From Duncaniella freteri (GTDB lineage Bacteria > Bacteroidota > Bacteroidia > Bacteroidales > Muribaculaceae), in assembly GCF_004766125.1 (NCBI RefSeq), contig NZ_SJSA01000001.1, positions 620,001 through 684,000 on the forward strand: a DNA stretch of 64,000 nucleotides, given 5' to 3'. The first letter of the stretch is position 1; every line of letters begins with the position of its first letter. A program made the translations under genes and the position numbers. Below are positions 51,099-61,114 of the stretch, piece after piece. The notes beneath the pieces are model-generated. The model was given only the letters and a program-made list of their open reading frames with translations, searched no databases and had not been told where the DNA came from.

Positions 51099-53888
51099 TC
51101 AATGAGCCTCAAGCCAGTTGGCAGCGACACCGGCAGCGACTTCAAGGGGCACTGCGCCGGCATAAGCACTCTCCATTCCAGTGATAACAAGCCGCCTTAG
51201 ATCGTCAAGCTCTTCGGGCACAACATTGAATATGAGTTCATCATGCACCTGCATTATCATACGCGAACGCATGCCTTGCTTCTTCATCTCGTCGTGAATC
51301 CTCACCATCGCCACCTTAATTATATCGGCAGCTGAGCCTTGGATAGGAGCATTGACAGCATTACGCTCGGCAAAACCCCTCACCACGGCATTACGCGAGT
51401 TTATCTCCGGCAAATAACGCCGACGCCCCATACGTGTTGTCACATACCCTTGCTTGCGGGCATCATCAACAGCCTTGTCAAGATACTCTCGTATATGGGG
51501 GTAGGTAGCAAAATATCCGTCTATGAGCTTCTTGGCATCCGGACGGGATATGCCGAGACGCTCAGCAAGCCCGAATGCCGATATACCATATATTATACCG
51601 AAATTAGCAGTCTTGGCATGGCGACGCTGATCGTCGGTAACCTCATCAAGCGACACCTTATATATTTTAGATGCTGTGATGCGATGTATATCATCACCTG
51701 AAAGGAATGCCTCTATCATATCCTTATCCCCGCTGAGATCGGCTATCAGACGCAACTCTATCTGCGAGTAGTCGGCACTCATGATCACATTTCCGGCATC
51801 AGGGATGAATGCCCGGCGTATCTCTCGTCCGTCGTCGGTACGTATAGGGATGTTCTGTAGATTGGGATTGGTCGAGGATATACGCCCTGTGGCTGTGACT
51901 GTCTGATTGAAAGAAGTATGTATCTTCCCGGTCCTGGGGTTTATCAATGCCGGAAGAGCATCAAGGTACGTAGTGATAAGCTTCCTCAGCCTGCGTATCT
52001 TAAGAATCACTCCCACAAGAGGCACCTTGGAGGCATATTTTTCAAGCACCTGTTCAGTGGTGGAATATGAGCCGCGCGCTGTCCGCTTGGCTTTAGGATC
52101 GATGGCAAGGCGATCAAAAAGCACCATTCCCACCTGTGCCGGAGAACCGATATTGAATGGTCCGCCCGCCATAACATACGCCTCCTGCTCAAGCTCCTCT
52201 ACCCGTTTCTTAAGCTTTGCAGAGAGATCAACAAGCACCTTCGGATCAATTCTCACTCCAGTCCATTCCATATCGGCAAGGACGCGTATGAGAGGGAACT
52301 CTACATTGTCAAGCAACGGCACCATCTCACGCTCAGCCACCTCGGCGGAGAGCAGCGGACGCAAGCGAAGTGCCAGATCGGCTTCCTCGCAATATCGAGT
52401 CATAGCCTCATCATTTGAAAGCGACTCCTTGGGATGTCCGGCCCGGGAATCGGATGCCATACCCTGAAGCACAACATGCAAATATCTGGATGACAAGGTA
52501 GCAATATCATGCTTCATCTCGGGATCTATCACATAATGTGCCACCGATACATCGAAATAAGGTGCAGAGAATTCTATGCCCTCATTTCTCAAAAGGAGAA
52601 TAGCTCGCTTGACATCAAGTCCCACCATCACAGGAGACTTTTCGCCAAACATAGGTGATATGGCTTCTGCCAATGCCTTACGGGCATTATCTTCAGACGG
52701 AAAAGGCATGAAGAATCCCACACACGGCTCCCAACTCACTGCTATTCCTTCAAGCCTCGTAGCCATAGCCTCCTCTCCGGGAGCATAAACTGCAAAACCC
52801 ACTGCCTGATGAGACATTGCGGCAGATATCATATCCGCGATGCGAGCAGGAGTATCGACAATCTCATAATGACGGTCCTCACAATCCGTAGCCGGCTCCG
52901 CCTCTTCTCCGCCATAAGCTGAATCAAAAAGAGACCCCATGCCGCTTCCATCATCGGCAGATATACCTACGGATTGAGACGAAGCCTCTTCCACAGCTTT
53001 ATTTGATGCTATCTGAGCTTTCAGTCGTCCCATCAGTGACTTAAAGTCAAGCTCACTATAGATCCCCATAAGCTTCTCCGGGTCAAGAGGCTTCCTGATC
53101 AGAGATTCAATTTCTATATCTATAGGGGCATCAGTGCATATGGTGGCAAGCCATTTGGACATCCGTATCTGTTCAGCGTTTTCAATCACCTTTCGCTGAA
53201 GGGCGCCCTTGAGCTTATCGGTGTTTTCAAGAAGGTTCTCCACACTGCCAAACTCATCTATGAGTTTCCTTGCAGTCTTCTCTCCGACACCTGGGCATCC
53301 GGGGATATTGTCGGAGGCATCACCTTCGAGAGCAAGGAGGTCGATCACCTGACGAGGTGTCGATATGCCGTAACGTTCACACACGCGTGCCACATCCCTC
53401 ACCTCAAAACCTTCTCCTTTGAGCGCGGGTCTGTACATAAAGATATGCTCACCCACAAGCTGACCATAGTCCTTGTCGGGAGTCATCATATATGTATCAT
53501 ATCCTTTGGCGGCAGCACGTGTAGCGATAGTCCCTATCACATCGTCGGCTTCATAGCCTTGAATCTCAATGACAGGTATGCGGTAGGCTTCAAGTATCCT
53601 CTTTATATAAGGTAATGCAAGAGTTATGTCCTCAGGCTGCTTGTCACGCTGCGCCTTGTAAGCCTCGAACTTCTCATGACGGAAAGTCGCACCATGAGGC
53701 GGATCGAAACACACAGCCAGATGGGTGGGATTCTCTTTGCGCAACAGGTCCTCAAGCGTGTTGCAGAACCCGAAGATCGCAGAGGTATTGAAACCCGCCG
53801 CCGAGGCAAAACGCGGCGAATGTATAAGTGCATAATATGCGCGATATATAAGCGCGTAGGCATCCAGAAGGAAGAGTCGCTTCTCCAT
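51099..53888 (-). CDS. polA: DNA polymerase I with degenerate proofreading domain
   Basis: A family A polymerase, 929 residues. The 5'-3' exonuclease/flap domain is intact (about 1-290: LFLLDAYALIYRAYYAL, VIEIQGYEADDVIGTIA, LVALEGDASDNIPGCPGVGEKTA). The polymerase domain has motif A VIMSADYSQIELRLIADLSGD (about 703), motif B HAKTANFGIIYGISAFGL and motif C MQVHDELIF. The middle 3'-5' exonuclease domain (about 340-500) has lost the metal-binding D-x-E (replaced by FAVYAPGEE) and the Asp of N-x-x-Y-D (LDVKRAIL), though KHDIATLSSRYL retains HD. So proofreading is probably inactive. It is the first gene of the polA-SufT-like-lpxH run and is divergent from the polyprenyl synthase gene. Confidence 0.95.
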   Translation of the reverse strand: MEKRLFLLDAYALIYRAYYALIHSPRFASAAGFNTSAIFGFCNTLEDLLRKENPTHLAVCFDPPHGATFRHEKFEAYKAQRDKQPEDITLALPYIKRILEAYRIPVIEIQGYEADDVIGTIATRAAAKGYDTYMMTPDKDYGQLVGEHIFMYRPALKGEGFEVRDVARVCERYGISTPRQVIDLLALEGDASDNIPGCPGVGEKTARKLIDEFGSVENLLENTDKLKGALQRKVIENAEQIRMSKWLATICTDAPIDIEIESLIRKPLDPEKLMGIYSELDFKSLMGRLKAQIASNKAVEEASSQSVGISADDGSGMGSLFDSAYGGEEAEPATDCEDRHYEIVDTPARIADMISAAMSHQAVGFAVYAPGEEAMATRLEGIAVSWEPCVGFFMPFPSEDNARKALAEAISPMFGEKSPVMVGLDVKRAILLLRNEGIEFSAPYFDVSVAHYVIDPEMKHDIATLSSRYLHVVLQGMASDSRAGHPKESLSNDEAMTRYCEEADLALRLRPLLSAEVAEREMVPLLDNVEFPLIRVLADMEWTGVRIDPKVLVDLSAKLKKRVEELEQEAYVMAGGPFNIGSPAQVGMVLFDRLAIDPKAKRTARGSYSTTEQVLEKYASKVPLVGVILKIRRLRKLITTYLDALPALINPRTGKIHTSFNQTVTATGRISSTNPNLQNIPIRTDDGREIRRAFIPDAGNVIMSADYSQIELRLIADLSGDKDMIEAFLSGDDIHRITASKIYKVSLDEVTDDQRRHAKTANFGIIYGISAFGLAERLGISRPDAKKLIDGYFATYPHIREYLDKAVDDARKQGYVTTRMGRRRYLPEINSRNAVVRGFAERNAVNAPIQGSAADIIKVAMVRIHDEMKKQGMRSRMIMQVHDELIFNVVPEELDDLRRLVITGMESAYAGAVPLEVAAGVAANWLEAH

Positions 53889-54000
53889 ATGGTTAGGGGT
53901 TTGAGGTTGTAAAGTTACTGAATTATCACGTAAAAAAGTCCCGGTCCTTACGTTTTTTACTTAATTTTTTGAAATATGAACATTTTACGGAAGATTTTTG

Positions 54001-54008
54001 TAAATTTG
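54001..54008 (+). promoter_or_regulatory. -7 element close to the polyprenyl synthase start
   Basis: TAAATTTG ends 9 nt before the ATG at 54018, so the transcript leader would be about 5 nt or less. An in-frame ATG at 53976 lies upstream of this element and is excluded if it is the promoter. Confidence 0.5.
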
Positions 54009-54017
54009 CACTCCGTT

Positions 54018-54992
54018 ATGACCGACATACACTCCATACGACACTCACTCGCTCCTGAGCTGAACAAGTTGAACGATCTCATAGCCGAAAGGCTCAGGTC
54101 GTCCAACCCTCTCATCAACGATGTGATCAGCCGCTATCTCAGCCAGAAAGGCAAACAGCTGCGGCCCATGATGGTCATACTCACTGCTCGCATACTCGGA
54201 GCATGCGACCCGGACCGTGTCATTACGTCCGGAGCATCCATCGAGATGCTTCACAACGCTTCTCTCATCCACGACGATGTCATTGACCAGTCCTCCACAC
54301 GCCACGGAATGCCCACCATCAATGCCATGTGGGACAACCATATCGCAGTGCTTGTGGGTGACTATTTCGTGTCAACGGCTCTTCAGCTCGTGATAACGAC
54401 CGGCGACCTCAGGGCTGTCAACACCATAGCATCGCTCGGAAGGCTACTGTCGACCGGGGAGATGGATCAGATAAACATCGCAACTAACCATTCCATATCG
54501 GAAGAGGCTTATTTCGAAATAATCACCCACAAGACAGCATCTCTATTCATTGCCTGTGTAGAGATGGGAGCATACGCCTCAGACGCCACCCAGGAGCAGC
54601 TCGACATAATGCGCCGATTCGCATGCCTGTTCGGACAATGCTTCCAGATAAAGGACGATATATTTGACTACTTCCACTCTGAATCACTAGGCAAGCCAAC
54701 CGGCAATGATCTTCGTGAGGGCAAAGTCACCCTACCTCTCATACACGCCCTGAAAGCCACTGACCATCCGCGATGTGCCGAAATGAACGCTCTTGTGTCG
54801 CGCGACGGACTTTCGGATGAAGAGATCGCCACCTTGATAGACTATGCCATAGAGGCAGGAGGCATAGAGTATGCCGATGCCACTCTCATGCGACTTCGCA
54901 ATGAAGCTGCGGCAGTCCTTTCTTCACTCGGGGATGTAGACACTACTCCCCTGCTATCTCTTCTCGACTACATCATCGCCCGCGACATGTAG
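54018..54992 (+). CDS. Polyprenyl diphosphate synthase
   Basis: A trans-prenyltransferase, 324 residues from ATG 54018 (MTDIHSIRHSLAPELNKL). Contains the first Asp-rich motif in LIHDDVIDQSSTRHG (DDxxD-like) and the second in IKDDIFDYFHSES (DDxxD), along with GKQLRPMMVIL and the chain-length region between. It condenses isopentenyl diphosphates onto allylic substrate to form the long chain of menaquinone or undecaprenyl-type lipids. In Bacteroidales such enzymes usually provide octaprenyl/solanesyl diphosphate, but chain length cannot be assigned from sequence. Followed by a glycosyltransferase gene 21 nt later. Confidence 0.9.
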   Translation: MTDIHSIRHSLAPELNKLNDLIAERLRSSNPLINDVISRYLSQKGKQLRPMMVILTARILGACDPDRVITSGASIEMLHNASLIHDDVIDQSSTRHGMPTINAMWDNHIAVLVGDYFVSTALQLVITTGDLRAVNTIASLGRLLSTGEMDQINIATNHSISEEAYFEIITHKTASLFIACVEMGAYASDATQEQLDIMRRFACLFGQCFQIKDDIFDYFHSESLGKPTGNDLREGKVTLPLIHALKATDHPRCAEMNALVSRDGLSDEEIATLIDYAIEAGGIEYADATLMRLRNEAAAVLSSLGDVDTTPLLSLLDYIIARDM

Positions 54993-55013
54993 CCCCGACA
55001 GTAATACCTGCCG

Positions 55014-56291
55014 ATGAAAAAAGATCTGCTCCTCTTCACCACCTTATTCCCTTATGACGCGGTTACAGAATCCGTGTTTGTAATGAGTGAGCTTGAGGAA
55101 TTGTGCAGGTGCTTCCGGCGAGTCATAATCATCCCTGAAATAAGCAAAGGTGAACTGAGAGACCTTTCCTCATTCACCAATGTCACTGTCGACACATCCA
55201 GGGCTTTATCAACCGACCACAGACATCCGTTAGGCAAGCTGCCGTCAGCACTCCATCCCTCAGTGTTGGATCAGCTTGCAAAAAGCCTACCCCATATCCC
55301 TGCCAACAAGATTCCTGCCGCATGGTCAATGGCTATCAACCGCCACCGCATAGGGAGCAATCTAAAAGACATCATAAAGCGTCATTCAATAGACTGCGAC
55401 AACGCAGTGTTCTACACCTTTTGGTTCGACCACATCACAGAAGCCATTGCCCTGGCTCTTCCACCTGATCATGGCACACTCGTGTCAGGAGCCCACAGAC
55501 AAGACATATACCCAACCCCAGGAGTTCTCAAAATACATAGATACAGGAAACTTGCATTCGAAAGAATGACAAAGTTGTTCGCTGTAAGCAAAGGCGGACA
55601 GGAGTTCCTGAAGGATGAATTCAATGGAGACCCAACATCAAAAGTAACACTGCGCACCCTCGGTTCAAAAAAGCCGATCCGCGATGCCATATCACGCCCG
55701 GGCAATTCCGAGGATGCCGTCACATTCTTCTCATGCTCCCGTGTAGACGACAACAAGCGCGTCACACTGAATCTGACTTTACTGATCGACTTAGCCCGCA
55801 ACATGCCTGAATTAAGATTCCGGTGGATACATGCCGGTGACGGTCCGTGCATGAGCATGCTGCGGGCATCAATACCGGCGCAACTGCCATCCAATCTCAC
55901 CATCGACCTGAAAGGAATGCTCTGTAACGAAGAGATACACAGCATATACCGGAAAGAACCGATTGACTGGGCCATGCTTATGAGCCGATGCGAAGGACTT
56001 CCCATAGCACTTTGCGAAGCTCTGTCGTACGGAATACCAGTAATCGGATGTGATGTCCCCGGGATAAAAGAGATCGTCAATGACAGCACTGGCATACTTC
56101 TCTCCGAGAATCCCACCTCTGAAGAATTCATAGCACGCATATATCCGTACCTTAACGGACAGAAGGACCAGGCTCCGTTACGCAAATCAGCCTTCGACGA
56201 ATGGAAGAGCAAATACGACGCATCAACTCTACGAAGATTATTTGCGGAATATATGAGCGAGCTACCCTCAAAAATTATGACCGAGAAGTGA
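55014..56291 (+). CDS. GT4 family glycosyltransferase
   Basis: A GT-B fold glycosyltransferase of 425 residues. The C-terminal nucleotide-sugar domain (about 235-400) has FFSCSRVDDNKRVTLNLTLLIDLARNMPELRFRWIHAGDGPCM, DLKGMLCNEEIHSIYRKEPIDWAMLMSRCEGLPIALCEALSYGIPVIGCDVPGIKEIV (E-x7-E motif) and a C-terminal GILLSENPTSEEF. No signal or membrane helix. The donor, acceptor and product are unknown. It starts 21 nt after the polyprenyl synthase gene, which could mean a lipid-linked glycan pathway, but it may also be an isolated gene upstream of glycogen metabolism. Confidence 0.82.
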   Translation: MKKDLLLFTTLFPYDAVTESVFVMSELEELCRCFRRVIIIPEISKGELRDLSSFTNVTVDTSRALSTDHRHPLGKLPSALHPSVLDQLAKSLPHIPANKIPAAWSMAINRHRIGSNLKDIIKRHSIDCDNAVFYTFWFDHITEAIALALPPDHGTLVSGAHRQDIYPTPGVLKIHRYRKLAFERMTKLFAVSKGGQEFLKDEFNGDPTSKVTLRTLGSKKPIRDAISRPGNSEDAVTFFSCSRVDDNKRVTLNLTLLIDLARNMPELRFRWIHAGDGPCMSMLRASIPAQLPSNLTIDLKGMLCNEEIHSIYRKEPIDWAMLMSRCEGLPIALCEALSYGIPVIGCDVPGIKEIVNDSTGILLSENPTSEEFIARIYPYLNGQKDQAPLRKSAFDEWKSKYDASTLRRLFAEYMSELPSKIMTEK

Positions 56292-56411
56292 GGGCTTGCA
56301 GGCAGAGACGACCACTACAGACAAGCACTCCAAGTTGGTGCCAATTGTTAATAACATCGTGATTGTGAGCAATTATTTCGTTTTTTATGCTATCGTTAGA
56401 ATAATTTTTCT

Positions 56412-56419
56412 TACCTTTG
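56412..56419 (+). promoter_or_regulatory. -7 element for glgA
   Basis: TACCTTTG, start near 56424, giving a leader of about 24 nt before the ATG at 56448. No good -33 box; TTTTTT at 56381-56386 is roughly in place. Confidence 0.45.
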
Positions 56420-56447
56420 CGCCTTGAAACGATAATTTCTAAGACAA

Positions 56448-58166
56448 ATGGACATTAAACCTGCTACACAACGCCCCGAACTGCTGTTTGAAGTAAGTTG
56501 GGAAGTGTGTAACAAGATTGGAGGCATTTACACAGTTCTCTCCACCAAAGCCAAAACTCTCCAGAAAATCAGCAAAGACACCACAGTCTTTATCGGTCCC
56601 GACGTTTGGTCACAGACCAATCCGTCCCCTTGGTTTACAGAATGCAACGTCACTGGTCTGTCTAAATGGTCAAAAAACGCACATCTCCCCGAAGGTATAA
56701 GCGTCAGAGTGGGAAGATGGGAAATCCCAGGACGCCCTATAGCTGTACTTGTAAAGTTTGACGGCATGTATGCTGTCAAGGATGAATTCTACGGCGAAAT
56801 GTGGGAACGTTTCGGCGTAGACTCACTGCATGCCTATGGAGATTATGACGAAGGATGCGCCTTCGCCCATGCCGCCGGCATAGTGATTGAATCAATAATC
56901 CTTTCGGGATACGGACAGGCCTCACCCATCCCTGCCGTTCCGGAGCCACCCCGGCGTGGACGCAAAAAGAAAATCATCCCCACTATAGTGGCCCATTTCG
57001 ACGAATGGACCACAGGCATGGGGCTTCTATACCTTAAGTGGAAGATGCCGCGCGTCGCTACAGTGTTCACCACACATGCCACAAGCATAGGACGCAGCAT
57101 ATGCGGCAACGACAAACCGCTCTACGACTACATGAGCGGATACAACGGTGACCAGATGGCTCGTGAACTCAATATGGAGGCTAAACACTCTCTTGAAAAA
57201 GCTGTCGCACATCAGGCTGACGCATTCACTACTGTAAGTGAGATCACGGCCCGCGAATGCGAGCAATTACTTGAGCGTCGCCCCGATGTGGTAACCCCCA
57301 ACGGCTTCGAGAAGAACTTCGTTCCGGCCGCATATAAATTCGATGCCGCCCGCGCCGAAGCCCGCGCATCGCTCATAAACACAGCCAATGCCCTCACAGG
57401 AGCCGGATATGACGACAATGCGTTTGTAGTCATCACAGGTGGCAGATGCGAATACCGCAACAAGGGTCTTGACATCTACCTCGACATGGCATCGGCACTC
57501 CGCAACATGGATACATGCCGCAAAATAATCGCCTATGTGATGGTTCCGGCATGGCCAAAAGAGCCACGTGCAGACCTTCAGGAACGCATATCCGCCAACA
57601 CACCTACCGACACACCTCTTCAGGAACCAGTGCTGACCCATTGGCTCAACAACCCTGAAAGTGACTCAGTGATATGCCGCACACGTTCTCTCGGATTCTG
57701 CAACATTGACCCGCGTGTCACTGTTATATATGTGCCCTGTTATCTCAACGGCACCGACGGTATCTTCAATCTCTCCTACTATGATCTGCTGATCGGAGCA
57801 GATGCGACTGTATTCCCCTCATATTACGAGCCTTGGGGCTATACTCCGCTTGAGAGTGTGGCATTCGGCGTACCCACAGTCACAACATCGCTCTCAGGCT
57901 TCGGTCAATGGGTACTCGAAACCTATCAGAACTACTTTGAGGAATGCGGTGTGAACGTGATCGGACGCGGCGACTCCAATTATCAGGACGTGGTGACCAA
58001 TATCGCACATGCCATAGAGTACCTGACATGCGCCGACTCCCGCACCACTGCACGCATACGAAAAGCAGCGATGAACACTGCCGCAAAAGCTTCATGGTCC
58101 AACTTCATAAGCTACTATGATGAAGCTTACTCCATAGCTCTTGCCAACGCATCAAAAAGACTGTAG
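56448..58166 (+). CDS. glgA: Glycogen synthase, GT3 type
   Basis: A 572-residue glycogen synthase of the GT3 (eukaryote-like) family. N-terminal LLFEVSWEVCNKIGGIYTVLSTKAKTLQ with the K-x-GG donor-site motif, FIGPDVWSQTNPSPWF, then VAHFDEWTTGMGLLYLKW and TVFTTHATSIGRSICGND, and C-terminal IVLVITGGRCEYRNKGLDIYLDMASAL, YLNGTDGIFNLSYYDLL and the catalytic Glu region SYYEPWGYTPLESVAFGVPTVTTSLSGFG. GT3 enzymes in animals use UDP-glucose; the bacterial GT5 type uses ADP-glucose, and the donor here is not proved. The next gene, glycogen phosphorylase, is 62 nt downstream, so synthesis and breakdown are coupled. Confidence 0.92.
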   Translation: MDIKPATQRPELLFEVSWEVCNKIGGIYTVLSTKAKTLQKISKDTTVFIGPDVWSQTNPSPWFTECNVTGLSKWSKNAHLPEGISVRVGRWEIPGRPIAVLVKFDGMYAVKDEFYGEMWERFGVDSLHAYGDYDEGCAFAHAAGIVIESIILSGYGQASPIPAVPEPPRRGRKKKIIPTIVAHFDEWTTGMGLLYLKWKMPRVATVFTTHATSIGRSICGNDKPLYDYMSGYNGDQMARELNMEAKHSLEKAVAHQADAFTTVSEITARECEQLLERRPDVVTPNGFEKNFVPAAYKFDAARAEARASLINTANALTGAGYDDNAFVVITGGRCEYRNKGLDIYLDMASALRNMDTCRKIIAYVMVPAWPKEPRADLQERISANTPTDTPLQEPVLTHWLNNPESDSVICRTRSLGFCNIDPRVTVIYVPCYLNGTDGIFNLSYYDLLIGADATVFPSYYEPWGYTPLESVAFGVPTVTTSLSGFGQWVLETYQNYFEECGVNVIGRGDSNYQDVVTNIAHAIEYLTCADSRTTARIRKAAMNTAAKASWSNFISYYDEAYSIALANASKRL

Positions 58167-58228
58167 AGAATACTTATACAACCTAATTTTTATAATCCCC
58201 AACGTCACTACTACTTAATAATTTCGAT

Positions 58229-60790
58229 ATGAAACTACCAGTAAGTAACACCAATGCCCCCGTATGGCGCGACATCACCGTTAAGTCGCAGCTTCCAGCA
58301 GCATTGAAATCACTTGAGAAACTGTCCCGTAACCTTTGGTGGGTATGGAACAGCGAAGCCAAGAACCTGTTCCGCGATCTAGACCACGACATCTGGCGTG
58401 CAACCGGCGAGAATCCGGTGATGCTACTCCAGCAGCTCCCATCAGAGCGTCTTGACGAAATAATGTCTGACAAAGAGATGATGGCACGCATTGACCATGT
58501 ATGGAAGATGTTCCAGGATTACATGGCACAGCCAATGCGCAACGACATACCCTCGGTATCGTACTTCTCTATGGAGTATGGTCTATGCAACTGCCTGAAG
58601 ATCTATTCCGGAGGTCTAGGTGTGCTCGCAGGCGACTACATAAAAGAAGCATCCGACTCTCGCGTCAACATGACTGCCATCGGATTCCTTTACCGTTACG
58701 GCTATTTCACACAGACACTCAGTGTAGACGGTCAGCAGATTGCCAACTATGAGCCTCAGAACTTCAACCAGCTCCCCATCGAGCAGGTAACCGAAGAGAA
58801 CGGCCATCCCATGATATTGGAGGTACCTTATCATGACCGCATAATCTACAGCCACATTTGGCGTGTCAATGTCGGGCGCATGAGCCTGTATCTGCTCGAC
58901 ACTGACTTCGACATGAACAGTGAGTTTGACCGTCCCATCACCCACAAGCTCTATGGCGGCGACTGGGAGAACCGTATCAAGCAGGAATATCTGCTCGGTA
59001 TCGGCGGTATCCTCGCACTCAAGAAACTCGGCATACATTCCGAGATATATCATGCCAACGAAGGCCACGCCGCTCTCCTCAACCTCCAGCGTCTCGCTGA
59101 TTATGTACAGGAGAAAGGTCTCGACTTCAACACCGCTCTTGAACTCGTACGCTCATCCGCACTCTACACTGTGCACACCCCCGTGCCTGCCGGTCACGAC
59201 TACTTCGACGAAGGTCTCGCCCACAAATATCTCCAGCAGTATCCAGCACTCCTTGGCATCTCATGGCAGGAGCTTATGGATATGGGCCGCGAAAACCCCG
59301 GAAGCAACGACCGCTTCTCTATGAGCGTATTCGCCCTCAACACATGCCAGGAAGCCAACGGTGTGAGCTGGCTACACGGAGAGGTGTCCAAGAAGATGTT
59401 TGCCGGTGTATGGAAAGGTTATTCATGGGAAGAAAGCCATGTAGGCTACGTAACAAACGGCGTTCATATGCCCACCTGGGCAGCAAGCGAGTGGAAGGCT
59501 TTCTACTCTGAGAAACTCGGCGAGCAGGTGTTTGACCACCAGAGCGATCCCAAAGCCTGGGAAAATATCTTCAAGGTTAAAGATGAAGAGATCTGGGCTA
59601 TGCGCACACAGCTCAAAAACAAGTTCATCAACTTCGTGCGTCGTGACTTCAAGGAGAAATGGCTTGCAAATCAGGGTGATCCCTCTGCCGTGATCAAGAT
59701 CCTTGAGAAAATCAATCCCAATGCACTCATCATCGGCTTTGCACGTCGATTCGCCACCTATAAGCGCGCTCACCTGCTGTTCACCGACCTTGACCGTCTC
59801 GCTCGCATCGTCAACAATGAGCAGTTCCCAGTACAGTTTGTATTCTCAGGCAAGGCTCACCCTGCCGACGGGGCAGGACAGGGTCTCATCAAGCGCATCA
59901 TGGAAGTGTCGCATATGCCCCAGTTCCAAGGCAAGATCATCTTCCTTGAGGACTACAACATGATTGTCGCCAAGCGTCTTGTCACCGGCGTTGACATCTG
60001 GCTCAACACCCCCACTCGTCCCCTCGAAGCATCCGGAACATCCGGCGAAAAGGCAGAGATGAACGGTGTGCTCAACTTCTCAGTGCTCGACGGCTGGTGG
60101 TACGAAGGATACAAGCTTGATGAAAAGGCCGGATGGGCTCTCACAGAGAAGCGCACATTCACCGATCAGGCTCAGCAGGACAAGCTTGATGCAGCCACTA
60201 TCTACTCTATGCTTGAAAATGAGATCATCCCCCTCTATTTCGCCAAGAATTCCAAGGGATACTCACCTGAATGGATACAGTACATCAAGCGTTCTATCGG
60301 TCATATCGCCCCGCAGTACACCATGCAGCGCATGATCGAGGACTACATCTCCCGATTCTACTCACCCGAGGCAAAGCGTTTCGCAGCCCTGTCAGCCGAC
60401 AACGACAAACTCGCCAAAGAGATCGCCGCATGGAAACAGAAGGTTGCATCCGCATGGGACGGCATCAAGGTTCTTGACGTGCACACCAAGGAGGATATCC
60501 ATCAGCACAACACCACAGGTCAGCCCTTCACCACTGTAATCAAGATAGATACCAACGGACTTGCCGATGATCTCGGACTTGAGCTCGTCATCGATAAGAT
60601 GGAGAACAACACAGAGAAGCGTTGGATAAAGATACCGTTCCAGGTAATCGCCAAGGAAGGCAACATCGTGACTTACGAGGTGACTGACAAGCTCCGCGAT
60701 CCGGGTGTATTCCGCTACAGCTTCCGCCTGTATCCCACAAATCCCAACCTGCCACATCGTCAGGACTTCGCTTACGTACGCTGGATCTAA
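58229..60790 (+). CDS. glgP: Glycogen/alpha-glucan phosphorylase
   Basis: A GT35 pyridoxal-phosphate enzyme, 853 residues, which phosphorolyses alpha-1,4-glucan to glucose-1-phosphate. The N-terminal region has [24 protein letters not shown] and [36 protein letters not shown] (the glycine loop). The C-terminal PLP-site block is [30 protein letters not shown], with the Lys of the GEK segment in the position of the PLP-binding lysine, and [19 protein letters not shown] precedes it. This is the alpha-glucan phosphorylase subtype (TIGR02094-like). It is the last gene of the cluster and is followed by a strong hairpin. Confidence 0.94.
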   Translation: MKLPVSNTNAPVWRDITVKSQLPAALKSLEKLSRNLWWVWNSEAKNLFRDLDHDIWRATGENPVMLLQQLPSERLDEIMSDKEMMARIDHVWKMFQDYMAQPMRNDIPSVSYFSMEYGLCNCLKIYSGGLGVLAGDYIKEASDSRVNMTAIGFLYRYGYFTQTLSVDGQQIANYEPQNFNQLPIEQVTEENGHPMILEVPYHDRIIYSHIWRVNVGRMSLYLLDTDFDMNSEFDRPITHKLYGGDWENRIKQEYLLGIGGILALKKLGIHSEIYHANEGHAALLNLQRLADYVQEKGLDFNTALELVRSSALYTVHTPVPAGHDYFDEGLAHKYLQQYPALLGISWQELMDMGRENPGSNDRFSMSVFALNTCQEANGVSWLHGEVSKKMFAGVWKGYSWEESHVGYVTNGVHMPTWAASEWKAFYSEKLGEQVFDHQSDPKAWENIFKVKDEEIWAMRTQLKNKFINFVRRDFKEKWLANQGDPSAVIKILEKINPNALIIGFARRFATYKRAHLLFTDLDRLARIVNNEQFPVQFVFSGKAHPADGAGQGLIKRIMEVSHMPQFQGKIIFLEDYNMIVAKRLVTGVDIWLNTPTRPLEASGTSGEKAEMNGVLNFSVLDGWWYEGYKLDEKAGWALTEKRTFTDQAQQDKLDAATIYSMLENEIIPLYFAKNSKGYSPEWIQYIKRSIGHIAPQYTMQRMIEDYISRFYSPEAKRFAALSADNDKLAKEIAAWKQKVASAWDGIKVLDVHTKEDIHQHNTTGQPFTTVIKIDTNGLADDLGLELVIDKMENNTEKRWIKIPFQVIAKEGNIVTYEVTDKLRDPGVFRYSFRLYPTNPNLPHRQDFAYVRWI

Positions 60791-60813
60791 TCTTTTGATT
60801 AATCACAATAATA

Positions 60814-60865
60814 CTTAAGGGTCAAAGGTTCCATTCTGTTTAGGAGTGAACCTTTGACCCTTAAG
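60814..60865 (+). terminator. Terminator of glgP
   Basis: CTTAAGGGTCAAAGGTTC (60814-60831) and GAACCTTTGACCCTTAAG (60848-60865) form an 18-bp perfect stem with a 16-nt loop, 23 nt past the glgP stop. T-rich sequence follows. Confidence 0.85.
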
Positions 60866-60916
60866 CTTTCAATATACCTTCTTCACTATTGCTCACCCCA
60901 TATTTTAAAGAAACAA

Positions 60917-60956
60917 AAAAATAGGTTCTGATTTCTGAGAATCAGAACCTATTTTT
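60917..60956 (-). terminator. Terminator of tRNA-Pro
   Basis: Perfect 17-bp stem (60917-60933 with 60940-60956; core ATAGGTTCTGATT) and a 6-nt loop, followed by T-rich sequence on the minus strand, right after the tRNA gene's 3' end. Confidence 0.8.
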
Positions 60957-60962
60957 ACAATG

Positions 60963-61035
60963 TCGGGGTGAGAAGACTCGAACTTCCGACCTCCACGTCC
61001 CGAACGTGGCGCGCTGCCAACTGTGCTACACCCCG
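60963..61035 (-). tRNA. tRNA-Pro (anticodon CGG)
   Basis: The minus strand folds as a complete tRNA of 73 nt without encoded CCA: acceptor CGGGGTG with CACCCCG and discriminator A, D-arm with AGCACAGTTGGCAGCGC, anticodon stem CCACG/CGTGG enclosing TTCGGGA (anticodon CGG, reads CCG), variable AGGTC, and T-arm GGAAGTTCGAGTCTTC. Pro identity follows from CGG and the stem pairs. Confidence 0.95.
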
Positions 61036-61070
61036 ATTGGCATTCTTAGTTCGTTGCCTTTTTGCGGTGA

Positions 61071-61102
61071 CAAAGGTAACGCTTTTTATAAGAAATACCA
61101 AA
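61071..61102 (-). promoter_or_regulatory. Consensus promoter of tRNA-Pro
   Basis: Minus-strand -33 TTTG (61099-61102), 20-nt spacer and -7 TACCTTTG (61071-61078). Start predicted near 61066, giving about 30 nt of 5' leader before the tRNA at 61035. Confidence 0.75.
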
Positions 61103-61114
61103 TTTCGCCATCAA

